Positions 1 to 8,021 of a stretch of 64,000 nucleotides of DNA are shown here, in pieces. The notes beneath the pieces are model-generated. The model made no database searches and was not told the origin of the DNA. It saw only the letters and a program-made list of their open reading frames with translations. Source of the DNA: DASYXZ01 sp035308965 (GTDB taxonomy: Bacteria; Acidobacteriota; Terriglobia; UBA7540); NCBI GenBank assembly GCA_035308965.1, contig DATGFN010000017.1:20926-84925 (forward strand). The letters are read 5' to 3'. Both the position numbers and the translations under genes were made by a program. Numbering within the stretch: position 1 is the first letter of the stretch; every line of letters starts with the position of its first letter.

Positions 1-1
1 G

Positions 2-85
2 AGTTCCCATAGTTCGGCGGGAGCGAGTAGCGGGGGCGGCTCTCACAGCGGTGGTGGAAGCTCAAGTGGGGGCTCCCATAAGTAG
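2..85 (+). CDS. C-terminal end of a Gly/Ser/His-rich protein (partial)
   Basis: Only the last 27 codons are inside the window. They read as a tail made almost wholly of serine, glycine and histidine and end at TAG (83-85). Low-complexity Gly/Ser/His tails are common at the C-termini of exported or membrane proteins, but nothing here identifies the protein. A hairpin followed by T-rich sequence begins about 40 bases after the stop, which supports this being a real gene end. The reading frame could still be coincidental because the segment is so short. Confidence 0.4.
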   Translation, partial: SSHSSAGASSGGGSHSGGGSSSGGSHK

Positions 86-124
86 AGGCGCCCGCCGCAC
101 CGACTAATCAATCATTCAGGCATG

Positions 125-165
125 GGCGGGGAAGAGATCGCCATCTCCCCGCCGATTTTCTTTCA
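125..165 (+). terminator. Rho-independent-type terminator
   Basis: An 8-bp perfect GC-rich stem (GGCGGGGA at 125-132, TCCCCGCC at 146-153) is followed by ATTTTCTTTC. The T-rich side lies on the plus strand, so it fits termination of the partial gene ending at 85. It lies just beyond the 3' end of the minus-strand Memo gene. Confidence 0.55.
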
Positions 166-175
166 AAATTTCAAC

Positions 176-1000
176 TTAAGAAATAACAATTCCTGCATAA
201 CCCACCACAGCGCCGCGATCTCCGCTGGCGTCCGCCGAAGTGGCGTATTTCACCAGCTCCGCCTTTTTTGCGCCCAGTTCCAGAACGGCTGCGAGCATCG
301 CGATGGTGGGCCCATAGCCGCACATCGAGATTTTTTCCTTGCGGACGACATCGTGGAGGCCCTGGGGATCCAGCGCCAGTATCCTTTCTATGGCTCTTCT
401 GTCCTTAATCCTGGTTATGCCGTCGGGTTCGTAATGATTCATGTCGCTGGACGCGATAATCATCACGGGTTTGGTCGCAATTTCCACGGCGTGGGCGACG
501 CAATGGCCGAGGAATTCAAGGGCGGCAAAATTACCGACCCCCACCGCCACCGGCACAAAGCGGAAGTCTTTGACCTGGTGCTGAAGAAAGGGCAACTGAA
601 CCTCGAGCGAGTGCTCTTGGGAGTGGGCCAGGGCATCGTCGGTGAGCAGGTGGCAGGAATTCCCCATGACGGCGGCGAGCGACTGATCTATGGGGACCTC
701 GCCCAGCGGGGTCTGCCATGCGCCGCTCGACATCATCGCCAAGGGAGCTCCCTGGCCGGTGTGATTGGGGCAAAGAATGATGTAGGATGAGCGCGCAGGC
801 AGTCTCTGATAGACTGCGCCAGCTACGTGCCCGGAATAAACGAAGCCCGCGTGGGGGACGACGCACCCCAGCGCTCCCTCGATTTTCTGCTCCCCGGCTG
901 CGCCGCCCAGGTAATTCTCCAGGTCGCGCTTTAGAACTTCAGGTTGGGCAGGATAAAAGCGTCCTGCCACTACCGCGGGCCGGATCGGGGGTGTACTCAT
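176..1000 (-). CDS. amrB: AmmeMemoRadiSam system protein B / Memo family protein
   Basis: This 274-residue protein matches the Memo family along its whole length. The start RPAVVAGRFYPA, the VPHAGFVYSGHVAG segment and the later SSDMNHYEP segment supply the conserved histidines and aspartate of the fold, which is related to extradiol dioxygenases. Family members are often found with an AMMECR1 protein and a radical SAM enzyme, where the set acts in an uncertain modification process; neither partner is in this window. The ATG at 1000 has only a weak Shine-Dalgarno sequence. The family call is firm, while the biochemical role is not established. Confidence 0.88.
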   Translation of the reverse strand: MSTPPIRPAVVAGRFYPAQPEVLKRDLENYLGGAAGEQKIEGALGCVVPHAGFVYSGHVAGAVYQRLPARSSYIILCPNHTGQGAPLAMMSSGAWQTPLGEVPIDQSLAAVMGNSCHLLTDDALAHSQEHSLEVQLPFLQHQVKDFRFVPVAVGVGNFAALEFLGHCVAHAVEIATKPVMIIASSDMNHYEPDGITRIKDRRAIERILALDPQGLHDVVRKEKISMCGYGPTIAMLAAVLELGAKKAELVKYATSADASGDRGAVVGYAGIVIS

Positions 1001-1131
1001 TGATAACTCACTAATCCGCGTTTCTCCCTATTTCAGTCGGACCAAACGGATGACGCCGGCCACGATATGGAAATCATCCAACGAGCCAAATTGAAAATTC
1101 AGCGCCGCCGGCGAAGCAGTGTTGGAGGGAA

Positions 1132-1428
1132 TTATTCGCTTTCTTTTTCAACCGCGATCTTGAGCTCACGAAGGAATTCGGCATCCTGATTGGTGAGGTG
1201 GAACTCGGAATTGTGCCGTTGCTCGGGCGTCAGTTTCTGGCGGTGCACAAGATTGGCTTCGCCGCGCTTGTTAAACCCGATTGTGACTTCGAGGACCAGA
1301 AAGAGGTCGTAGCCCGCCGCGCGGATACGCCCCATTACTTCTGCAATGCCATCGGAGTCGGAAAGGGACTTGTTGATTGCGCTTCCCAATTCCTTGATCA
1401 GGCGTTTAAAATTGTCGTCGAGGTCCAA
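1132..1428 (-). CDS. Hypothetical protein, 98 aa
   Basis: A small soluble protein starting at TTG (1428). The N-terminal half reads as amphipathic helix with many charged residues, followed by a beta-like stretch (YDLFLVLEVTIGF) and a charged C-terminus. There is no signal peptide, membrane segment or cysteine pair. It stands alone between the Memo gene and a divergent small membrane protein. I do not recognise the family, and the non-ATG start without a strong ribosome site lowers certainty. Confidence 0.5.
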   Translation of the reverse strand: MDLDDNFKRLIKELGSAINKSLSDSDGIAEVMGRIRAAGYDLFLVLEVTIGFNKRGEANLVHRQKLTPEQRHNSEFHLTNQDAEFLRELKIAVEKESE

Positions 1429-1596
1429 TAATTCACCAGGCCGTTATGAGATCGCAAAGTCAACCAAAGGCATTGTATGATTCGCCAGAAAGCAATGTCA
1501 AGGCGAAAGGGTTGGCCGGATTTGGTCACCGCGAGTCCAATCTTATCAGGAGAACACGCTTGATTTCCAAACGCGCGGGCGTCCGAGAGGAGATAT

Positions 1597-1842
1597 TTGA
1601 GCAAGGTTAATGAGCTATTTCGCCACTGGCTTCGCTCCGCTCGGCGTTCCTTCCATTTGTTGGTCGGGCTGGTCTTCCTTGTATTGGCCGCCGCGGGTGC
1701 CTTTGTTTCGGTGTCAGAGTGGCAATCCTTTAGGGAAAATCAGGCGCTCGGATGGTCTCATTTTGGTGCGATCCTTGGTTTTACGGTCCTCCTGGTAATC
1801 CTTTCTCTCTATTCATTTGTCCGGGCACGGAGCGTACGTTAA
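1597..1842 (+). CDS. Small membrane protein with two transmembrane helices
   Basis: This 81-residue protein starts at TTG (1597), preceded by a GAGAGGAG ribosome site at 1585-1592, which decides the start. Two hydrophobic helices are visible, at about residues 19-38 and 54-74, separated by a polar loop; the ends are basic, so both termini probably face the cytoplasm. It ends 38 bases before the methylmalonyl-CoA mutase gene and could be cotranscribed with it. No family is recognised. Confidence 0.55.
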   Translation: MSKVNELFRHWLRSARRSFHLLVGLVFLVLAAAGAFVSVSEWQSFRENQALGWSHFGAILGFTVLLVILSLYSFVRARSVR

Positions 1843-1880
1843 GTTGAGCCTTTGATTAGAATCCCTAGCCGCCACATATC

Positions 1881-3485
1881 ATGAGCGCTGACGAAAAATC
1901 TCGGGAAAAAAGTAAAACAGCTTCGGGTGTCGACATGAAGCCCGCCTATAAGCCCGATGATCTCACCGGATGGGACCATGAGGCAGACCTGGGTTACCCG
2001 GGAGATTATCCCTTTACGCGCGGCATCTATCCCACGATGTACCGCGGCAGGCTTTGGACCATGCGGCAATATGCCGGCTACGGTTCGGCGCTCGAGTCCA
2101 ACGCCCGCTACCGTTTTCTTTTGGAACGGGGACAGACCGGCCTTTCCGTCGCGTTCGATCTTCCCACCCAGATAGGCCTTGATTCTGACCATGCGCTCGC
2201 CAGCGGAGAAGTGGGCCGGGCGGGCGTCGCCATTGATTCGCTCGAAGATATGGAGATTTTGTTCCAGGGGATCCCGCTCGACCGCATATCCGCTTCTATG
2301 ACGATCAATGCCACGGCGGCCATCCTGCTGGCGCTTTATTTCGCCGTGGCGGAGAAGCAGGGCGTGCCGCTCAAAAAACTTTCCGGAACGGTCCAAAACG
2401 ATATCCTGAAGGAATTCATTGCACGCGGCACCTACATCTTTCCTCCCGCCCCCGCGTTGCGCATTGTGACCGACATCTTTGCCTTTTGCCGCGATCACGC
2501 GCCCGAATGGAACACCATTTCCATCAGCGGCTACCACATTCGCGAGGCGGGCTCGACTGCCATTCAAGAAGTGGCATTTACCCTGGCCGATGGGATCGCC
2601 TACGTTGAATCCGCATTGGCGAGAGGGCTCGGCGTGGATGATTTTGCGCCCCGCCTCTCTTTCTTTCTGAATTCGCACAATGGTCTGTTGGAGGAAGTTT
2701 CGAAATTTCGCGCCGCCCGCCGCCTATGGGCGCGCATCATGCGCGAGCGCTTTGGCGCTTCCAAACCACAATCGTGGATGTTTCGCTTCCACGCCCAAAC
2801 AGGAGGTTCGACTCTTACGGCGCAGCAGCCCAACGTCAACATCGTCCGCGTAACCCTTCAGGCGCTGGCCGCGGTGCTGGGTGGCACTCAGTCCCTGCAT
2901 GCCAATTCGCGGGATGAAGCGCTGGCGCTGCCTACCGAAGCCTCCGCGCTGATAGCCTTGCGCACCCAGCAGATCCTGGCCTACGAGAGTGGGGTGGCCA
3001 ATACGGTCGACCCGTTTGCCGGTTCTTACGTCATCGAGAAAATCACCAATGACATCGAGCAGGGTGCGGAGGAATACCTGCGCAAGATCGACGCCATGGG
3101 CGGAGTTCTGCGCGCCATCGAATCGGGATACATGCAGAAGGAAATCCAGCAAGCTTCCTACGAATATCAGAAAAAAGTGGAGACGGGCGAACAAGTGGTG
3201 GTGGGCGTCAACCGTTATTGCGCGGAAGGCGCGCCCTCGCCTCCTATTCTGCGAATTGACCCGGAAATCGAGCGTGGACAGGTTGCCAGGCTGCAAAAAC
3301 TCCGCGCCCGCCGCAACGCATTCCAGGTTGCCGACGCTCTGTCGAAAGTAGCGACTGTCGCTCGATCCTCACAAAATTTAATGCCCGCGATCTTAGATGC
3401 AGTAAGATCCTATGCCACGGTCGGCGAAATTTCCGGCGCGCTCCGCAAGGAATTCGGGGAATACAAGGAGTCCGTCGTGATTTGA
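1881..3485 (+). CDS. Methylmalonyl-CoA mutase, large (substrate-binding) subunit
   Basis: At 534 residues this is the catalytic TIM-barrel half of an acyl-CoA mutase, which interconverts methylmalonyl-CoA and succinyl-CoA or a related pair. Recognisable blocks are YPFTRGIYPTMYRGRLWTMRQ near residue 50, SVAFDLPTQIG, GTVQNDILKEF, SISGYHIREAG and RFHAQTGGSTLTAQQP. The cobalamin-binding C-terminal domain of single-chain mutases is absent, so a separate B12-binding subunit must be encoded elsewhere; none is in this window. The ATG at 1881 lacks a clear ribosome site and an in-frame ATG at 1935 is an alternative. It is followed 19 bases later by the metallo-hydrolase gene. Related isobutyryl- or ethylmalonyl-CoA mutases cannot be excluded. 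Confidence 0.9.
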   Translation: MSADEKSREKSKTASGVDMKPAYKPDDLTGWDHEADLGYPGDYPFTRGIYPTMYRGRLWTMRQYAGYGSALESNARYRFLLERGQTGLSVAFDLPTQIGLDSDHALASGEVGRAGVAIDSLEDMEILFQGIPLDRISASMTINATAAILLALYFAVAEKQGVPLKKLSGTVQNDILKEFIARGTYIFPPAPALRIVTDIFAFCRDHAPEWNTISISGYHIREAGSTAIQEVAFTLADGIAYVESALARGLGVDDFAPRLSFFLNSHNGLLEEVSKFRAARRLWARIMRERFGASKPQSWMFRFHAQTGGSTLTAQQPNVNIVRVTLQALAAVLGGTQSLHANSRDEALALPTEASALIALRTQQILAYESGVANTVDPFAGSYVIEKITNDIEQGAEEYLRKIDAMGGVLRAIESGYMQKEIQQASYEYQKKVETGEQVVVGVNRYCAEGAPSPPILRIDPEIERGQVARLQKLRARRNAFQVADALSKVATVARSSQNLMPAILDAVRSYATVGEISGALRKEFGEYKESVVI

Positions 3486-3504
3486 AAGGCTTATTAGGAA
3501 AACT

Positions 3505-4893
3505 ATGCCCACTCTTACATTTCTCGGCGCTGCCGGTACCGTGACAGGTTCCAAATACCTTTTGGAGGCCGCGGGCGAGCGGCTGATGATTGACTGCGGA
3601 CTTTTTCAAGGCGAGAAGGAACTGCGCCTGAGAAACTGGAACCCGCTGCCCATTCCGCCTTCGAGCATCAATTGGCTGGTGCTCACCCATGCTCATTTGG
3701 ACCACGTGGGCTACATCCCCAAGCTGGTCAAGGATGGTTACGCCGGCCCAATATATGCGACACCGGCCACGGTGGAACTGGCTCGCCTCACGTTGCCGGA
3801 TTCCGGTCATATTCAGGAAGAAGATGCGGCCTACGCCAACAAAACACAATCCAGCAAGCACTCGCCCGCCTTACCTCTGTACACCCTGGAAGATGCAACA
3901 AAGTCGCTTGAGTTGTTCAGCCCCGTCGACGAATCAAAGCCGTTCGAACTCTCTTCCCACTACTCGCTTCGGTTTTTTCACGCAGGGCACATTCTGGGTG
4001 CGCGAAGCATTGAAGTCACCATCCGGGAAAACGGTCAAACACTCAAAGTGCTTTTTTCCGGAGACCTGGGGCGGTTTAACCAGTTGATCATCAAGGAACC
4101 CGGCGTGCCCGACCCCGCCGACTACCTGATTTGTGAGTCGACGTACGGCGATCGCCTCCATCCCACCGACGATTTCCGGCCGCGCCTGGCGAAGATCGTT
4201 GAAGCCACGGCGCAGCGCGGCGGTTCCGTTGTCATCCCTTCCTTTGCCATTGGCCGGACCCAGGAATTACTTTATGTATTTCGAGATTTGATTGAAAAAG
4301 GCGCGATGCGCGCCATCCCTATTCACGTGGACAGCCCGATGGCCATCAATGTCACTGATATTCTTCTTCGCCATCACGAGGACGATAACCTGGAAGCCAC
4401 CGACCTCCTGGCCCACGGGGACAAACTCTTTTCACCCCCCAATGTCCACTTCGATCGGACGGTGGAGGAATCGAAAGCCTTAAACGCCTCGAAAACACCC
4501 TGCGTAATTATATCCGCCAGCGGCATGGCGACCGGCGGGCGTGTGCTGCACCATCTGGCGCAGCGCCTTCCCGACCCACGCAACACCGTTCTGTTTGTCG
4601 GATACCAGGGAGCGGGTACGCGAGGGCGCACGATTCAATCCGGGGCGCAGGCCGTCAAAATTTACGCAGAAATGGTTCCCATCCGCGCGCAAGTGGAAAG
4701 CATTGAGAATCTCAGTGCGCACGCTGATTACGGGGAAATCCTGAAATGGCTGGGCAGGATTTCAGCTCCGCCACGACAGACTTTTATCACCCATGGCGAG
4801 CCTGGTCCGGCCGAGTCCCTGAGAGAAAAAATAACTGCCCAGCTCCACTGGACCGCTCGCGCGCCAGCTTATTTGGAAAAGGTTTCGCTCTAA
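3505..4893 (+). CDS. Beta-CASP metallo-beta-lactamase-fold RNase (RNA specificity domain)
   Basis: A 462-residue metallo-beta-lactamase-fold hydrolase of the CPSF73-like beta-CASP group, which cleave RNA. Metal-binding motifs are present in order: LTHAHLDHVGY (about residue 60), HAGHILGA (about 160), FSGDLGR (about 185), then the beta-CASP motifs ESTYGDR, SGMATGGR and NLSAHADYGE near the C-terminus. Length and motif set are typical of the bacterial and archaeal family. It lies 19 bases after the mutase gene on the same strand, but the functions appear unrelated. The substrate RNA is unknown. Confidence 0.88.
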   Translation: MPTLTFLGAAGTVTGSKYLLEAAGERLMIDCGLFQGEKELRLRNWNPLPIPPSSINWLVLTHAHLDHVGYIPKLVKDGYAGPIYATPATVELARLTLPDSGHIQEEDAAYANKTQSSKHSPALPLYTLEDATKSLELFSPVDESKPFELSSHYSLRFFHAGHILGARSIEVTIRENGQTLKVLFSGDLGRFNQLIIKEPGVPDPADYLICESTYGDRLHPTDDFRPRLAKIVEATAQRGGSVVIPSFAIGRTQELLYVFRDLIEKGAMRAIPIHVDSPMAINVTDILLRHHEDDNLEATDLLAHGDKLFSPPNVHFDRTVEESKALNASKTPCVIISASGMATGGRVLHHLAQRLPDPRNTVLFVGYQGAGTRGRTIQSGAQAVKIYAEMVPIRAQVESIENLSAHADYGEILKWLGRISAPPRQTFITHGEPGPAESLREKITAQLHWTARAPAYLEKVSL

Positions 4894-4914
4894 GGTTACC
4901 GGAAAAATCTGTGG

Positions 4915-5511
4915 TTATTGCCCGGGATTGGGCGCACTGACCGTAGCCGAACCCTCCGCCGGCTCGAGGCCCAGAGTCCCGGCTATCGACCGCATCGCTT
5001 CAATACAAAACGCAATGTGTTCGTCGAGGCTCACGCCCATTTCTTCCGCGCCCTTCGTCATATCCTCGCGGCTCACTGACCGGGCGAAGGCTTTATCCTT
5101 CATCCGTTTTCGAACTGATTTGGCTTCCAGGCTCCGAAGTCTGTCCGGCCGGACCAGCGAACACGCCGTGATAAATCCTGCCACTTCATCGCAGGCAAAA
5201 AGAGTTTTGGCAAGCATAGTGTCCCGAGGCACGCCCGTATAATCCGCATGACCGAGGATGGCGCGGCGCAATTCCTCCGGATAACCGCGCTCCTTCAAAA
5301 TCTCGCTGCCTTTTAGAGGATGGTCGGGGGCGTTCGGATAGATTTCGTAATCAAAGTCGTGGATCAAGCCCACTACTCCCCACTTTTCTTCGTCCTCCCC
5401 CAGCTTCCTGGCATAGGCTCGAACACAGACCTCAACCGCCAACGCGTGTTTGCGAAGATTTTCGCTCTTGGTGTATTCACAAAGTAAATTCCATGCCTCG
5501 GGACGATCCAT
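4915..5511 (-). CDS. HD-domain hydrolase
   Basis: This 198-residue protein has the HD phosphohydrolase pattern: an early KHALAVEVCVRAYA helix, the metal-binding LIHDFDYE (HD doublet) and downstream helices with ILGHADY. HD proteins hydrolyse phosphate esters of nucleotides or other substrates; the substrate cannot be inferred here. The start at 5511 is chosen because GGAGG sits seven bases upstream. A longer frame to 5637 has no ribosome site and a non-conserved extension. The gene converges on the metallo-hydrolase with a 21-base gap and is divergent from the L,D-transpeptidase. Confidence 0.82.
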   Translation of the reverse strand: MDRPEAWNLLCEYTKSENLRKHALAVEVCVRAYARKLGEDEEKWGVVGLIHDFDYEIYPNAPDHPLKGSEILKERGYPEELRRAILGHADYTGVPRDTMLAKTLFACDEVAGFITACSLVRPDRLRSLEAKSVRKRMKDKAFARSVSREDMTKGAEEMGVSLDEHIAFCIEAMRSIAGTLGLEPAEGSATVSAPNPGQ

Positions 5512-5591
5512 CGTTCTACCTCCAGAAAATGTTGGTTCATTATACGAGAAAGTGAGAAAGGGCAACAAAACAAACCTGTGCGAATCGAAAG

Positions 5592-5654
5592 GTGTCAGTT
5601 CTGACACGGTTCCCGCCATTTGACACGAAGTTGCCAAGGAATGGTTAAGCTAAC
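5592..5654. promoter_or_regulatory. Two dyads between divergent genes
   Basis: GTGTCAG-TT-CTGACAC at 5592-5607 and GGTTA-AGC-TAACC at 5642-5654 are perfect-armed dyads in the 230-base space between the divergent HD hydrolase and L,D-transpeptidase genes. A third TGACAC half-site lies between them. They could be operators for a shared regulator; no regulator gene is adjacent. Confidence 0.35.
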
Positions 5655-5741
5655 CTTCCCATAATCAATTAGATAGGGAATGGATAATTGCGTGCGACTA
5701 ATCATCTTGTCCGGCGCGAAAGAAGCCTCGGGAGGAAGAAA

Positions 5742-6404
5742 ATGCGGCCAACAACAAGTCAGATGGCAGAGAGATCAAAGCAGAACTTCAAAATGATTGG
5801 AGTGCAACTTGGGGCTGTCCTTCTTCTCGCATCAATGAACCTTTTCGGACGGGAAGAGTTTATCCGCCCCTTTCGCCCCGAACTTCAGGAAATTAGGCCG
5901 GCCACGCGAGTGCTAGTTCTCAGCATCCCGGACCGGAAGCTGGCGCTGACTGAAGACGGCGTAGTTCTGAAAACTTTTTGCGTGGCCGTGGGCAAGCCCT
6001 CAACACCAAGTCCCGCCGGAGAAATGAAAATCATCAACAAGGTCACGGACCCAACTTATTACCACGAAGGCACAGTGGTAAAGCCGGGGAAGAGCAATCC
6101 ACTGGGCAGCCGATGGATGGGCCTGAGCAAGCCGGGTTACGGCATTCACGGAACCAACGTTCAGAACTCGGTAGGGAAGGCTGCGTCGCACGGATGCTTC
6201 CGAATGCGGAAACACGATGTGGAGGAGTTATTCACCCTGGTGCGCGTCGGCGACGTGGTTGAAATCCACGCGGAGCGCGACGCGAAGGTGGCCGCGATTT
6301 TTGTGGACCCGGAGAAAAACGTGATCGCGGAGCCACCGACCAGTGTGGCCCATGTGCTTGTGCCCACGCCGGTAGCGGCCGAAAGCAGGGCCGGTGGCAA
6401 CTGA
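5742..6404 (+). CDS. L,D-transpeptidase (YkuD domain), exported
   Basis: A 220-residue protein of the YkuD family, which forms or edits 3-3 crosslinks in peptidoglycan in the periplasm. A hydrophobic segment (IGVQLGAVLLLASMNLF) near residues 19-35 is a probable signal or anchor. The catalytic block runs from YGIHGTN to ASHGCFRM, giving the essential histidine and cysteine in the usual HG...SHGC pattern. The ATG at 5742 is preceded by GGAGGA at 5731-5736; the longer frame upstream has no such site. The C-terminal tail of about 40 residues after the domain is proline/valine-rich. Confidence 0.85.
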   Translation: MRPTTSQMAERSKQNFKMIGVQLGAVLLLASMNLFGREEFIRPFRPELQEIRPATRVLVLSIPDRKLALTEDGVVLKTFCVAVGKPSTPSPAGEMKIINKVTDPTYYHEGTVVKPGKSNPLGSRWMGLSKPGYGIHGTNVQNSVGKAASHGCFRMRKHDVEELFTLVRVGDVVEIHAERDAKVAAIFVDPEKNVIAEPPTSVAHVLVPTPVAAESRAGGN

Positions 6405-6532
6405 TGGCCGCTGATGGATGGCTCGGGGTTGAAAGACACCATCAAGAGTCACCCCCCTAATTCGCAGATTCAAGATCAATTTTGGATGGACGCCGGGAGA
6501 GAAAACCCGAGCGAATTTCAAAGGAGGATAGT

Positions 6533-7870
6533 ATGTTGCTGCTCAAGTATGTGATGTTGATTTGCGGAATCGGAGCCCTGATCGATGCCCTGGTGATAGT
6601 GGCTTACGATTTTTATCTGGCGGAAAGTTACCAGCGTTTGATGGCGCGAGGCGCGGCAGAAAATAAACCCGCACCCAGGCCCATTCGTTGGGCCACCGCA
6701 ACCAAACTGGCCGTGATAGGGATGCTGCCAATACTTCTTGGTTTAAGCATCGTGGTGGTCCCGAGCGGCATGGCCGGAGTGCGCGTCAGCCAAGTATCCG
6801 GCACCCGTGCGGGAACGCTTTATCCCGGCGCGCACTTGATCAAGCCGTTGGTCGAACGGGTTGCACTCTTTGACACACGCGACCATGTTTTTACCACCAA
6901 CTCCGAACCAACGCCGGCCCAGAAGGTGGAAGTACTCAGCGTGACGTCCCAGGAAGGCCTCTCGATCGGTCTGGCCGTCAACGTTCGATACCGCCTCGAC
7001 CCGAGCCGTCTTGATTACATCGAAAGCAACCTGCCCCAACCGGTTGAGGAGGAAATTGTTCCACCCGTGGTCGCCAGCGCATTCCGGGAAATCGTCCCCA
7101 ACTACACCGTGCGCGATGTTTTCGCAACCCGCCGCGAGGAAATCCGGAAACGCACCGCGGAAGTCATCAAGAAGAAACTTGGGGATGACGGAATTGTGGT
7201 GAAAGAAGTGATGGTGCGGGATATCAAGCTGCCTGAAGAATATGCCAAGGGCCTGGAAGGACTCTTGTTGAAAGAGCAGGAGAATGACCGGCTGGTGTTT
7301 GAGACTCAGATTCAGGAAAAGGGGGTCCGCATTGCCGAGTTGCAGGCCGAGGCAGACAAAGCCCGTGAAGTAAAACACGCCGAAGGCCAGGCGCAGGTCC
7401 GCGTGCTTCAGGCCAAGTCGGAATCCGATGCCATGCAATATACTTTGCCGCTCAAGGAAAAGCAGATTCAGCAGACGCGCCTGGAAGCCGAGGCCCGCAA
7501 AGAATCGACCATCAAGAACGCCGAAGCTGCCGCCCAGGCCAAGGTGATCGACAGCAAGGCGGAGCTCGAACGGCGCAACCTGATGGCGGATGCGGAAGCA
7601 AACCGCATCCGGATTACGGCGGTGGCCGATGGCGAGCGCATGAAGACCGAAGCCAGCGTGCTCAAACAGAATCCCCTTCTCATCAACAAAATCATTGCGG
7701 AGAAACTTTCCGACAAAGTCCAGATCATGATGGTCCCGTCGGACGGAAAGTTTTTTCTTACCAACGAGTTGATGCGGGGCGCACCGATGACTCCCGCCGC
7801 CATTCAGTCCCCCGACCCTGACGATCCACCGGAGCGAGTGAACGCGCGCCAACGCGATCCGCGGCAATAA
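6533..7870 (+). CDS. SPFH/band 7 membrane protein
   Basis: A 445-residue protein with two hydrophobic helices at the N-terminus (about residues 3-28 and 55-75), then an SPFH/band 7 domain (roughly 80-280) and a long alanine/glutamate-rich coiled coil (about 260-390), the usual order for prohibitin- or flotillin-like scaffolds. Such proteins form oligomers on the inner membrane and often protect or gather other membrane proteins; the partner is unknown. The ATG at 6533 is chosen for its AAGGAGGA ribosome site. The C-terminus is proline- and aspartate-rich. Confidence 0.8.
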   Translation: MLLLKYVMLICGIGALIDALVIVAYDFYLAESYQRLMARGAAENKPAPRPIRWATATKLAVIGMLPILLGLSIVVVPSGMAGVRVSQVSGTRAGTLYPGAHLIKPLVERVALFDTRDHVFTTNSEPTPAQKVEVLSVTSQEGLSIGLAVNVRYRLDPSRLDYIESNLPQPVEEEIVPPVVASAFREIVPNYTVRDVFATRREEIRKRTAEVIKKKLGDDGIVVKEVMVRDIKLPEEYAKGLEGLLLKEQENDRLVFETQIQEKGVRIAELQAEADKAREVKHAEGQAQVRVLQAKSESDAMQYTLPLKEKQIQQTRLEAEARKESTIKNAEAAAQAKVIDSKAELERRNLMADAEANRIRITAVADGERMKTEASVLKQNPLLINKIIAEKLSDKVQIMMVPSDGKFFLTNELMRGAPMTPAAIQSPDPDDPPERVNARQRDPRQ

Positions 7871-8021
7871 GACGCGCAATGGGGAAGCTGGGAGGCTTCG
7901 TCTTTGCAGCCCCGAAGCCTCCCGGCACGCCGCCGGTGCGATCCGAATTCGTCGAGGCGGCCGAAACCCGAGGGTGGGAGGAACATGCTATAATCGCGCC
8001 GCGAAAAGGTTCGCCAGTCTC

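Noticed and set aside
5616..5637. Sigma54 promoter (TTGACACGAAGTTGC)
   Set aside because: The spacing between the GG-like and GC elements is one base short and the first G doublet is GA.
6743..7879. Long minus-strand open frame of 378 codons
   Set aside because: It is the antisense shadow of the SPFH gene, with no family resemblance and no ribosome site; the plus-strand frame has clear domains.
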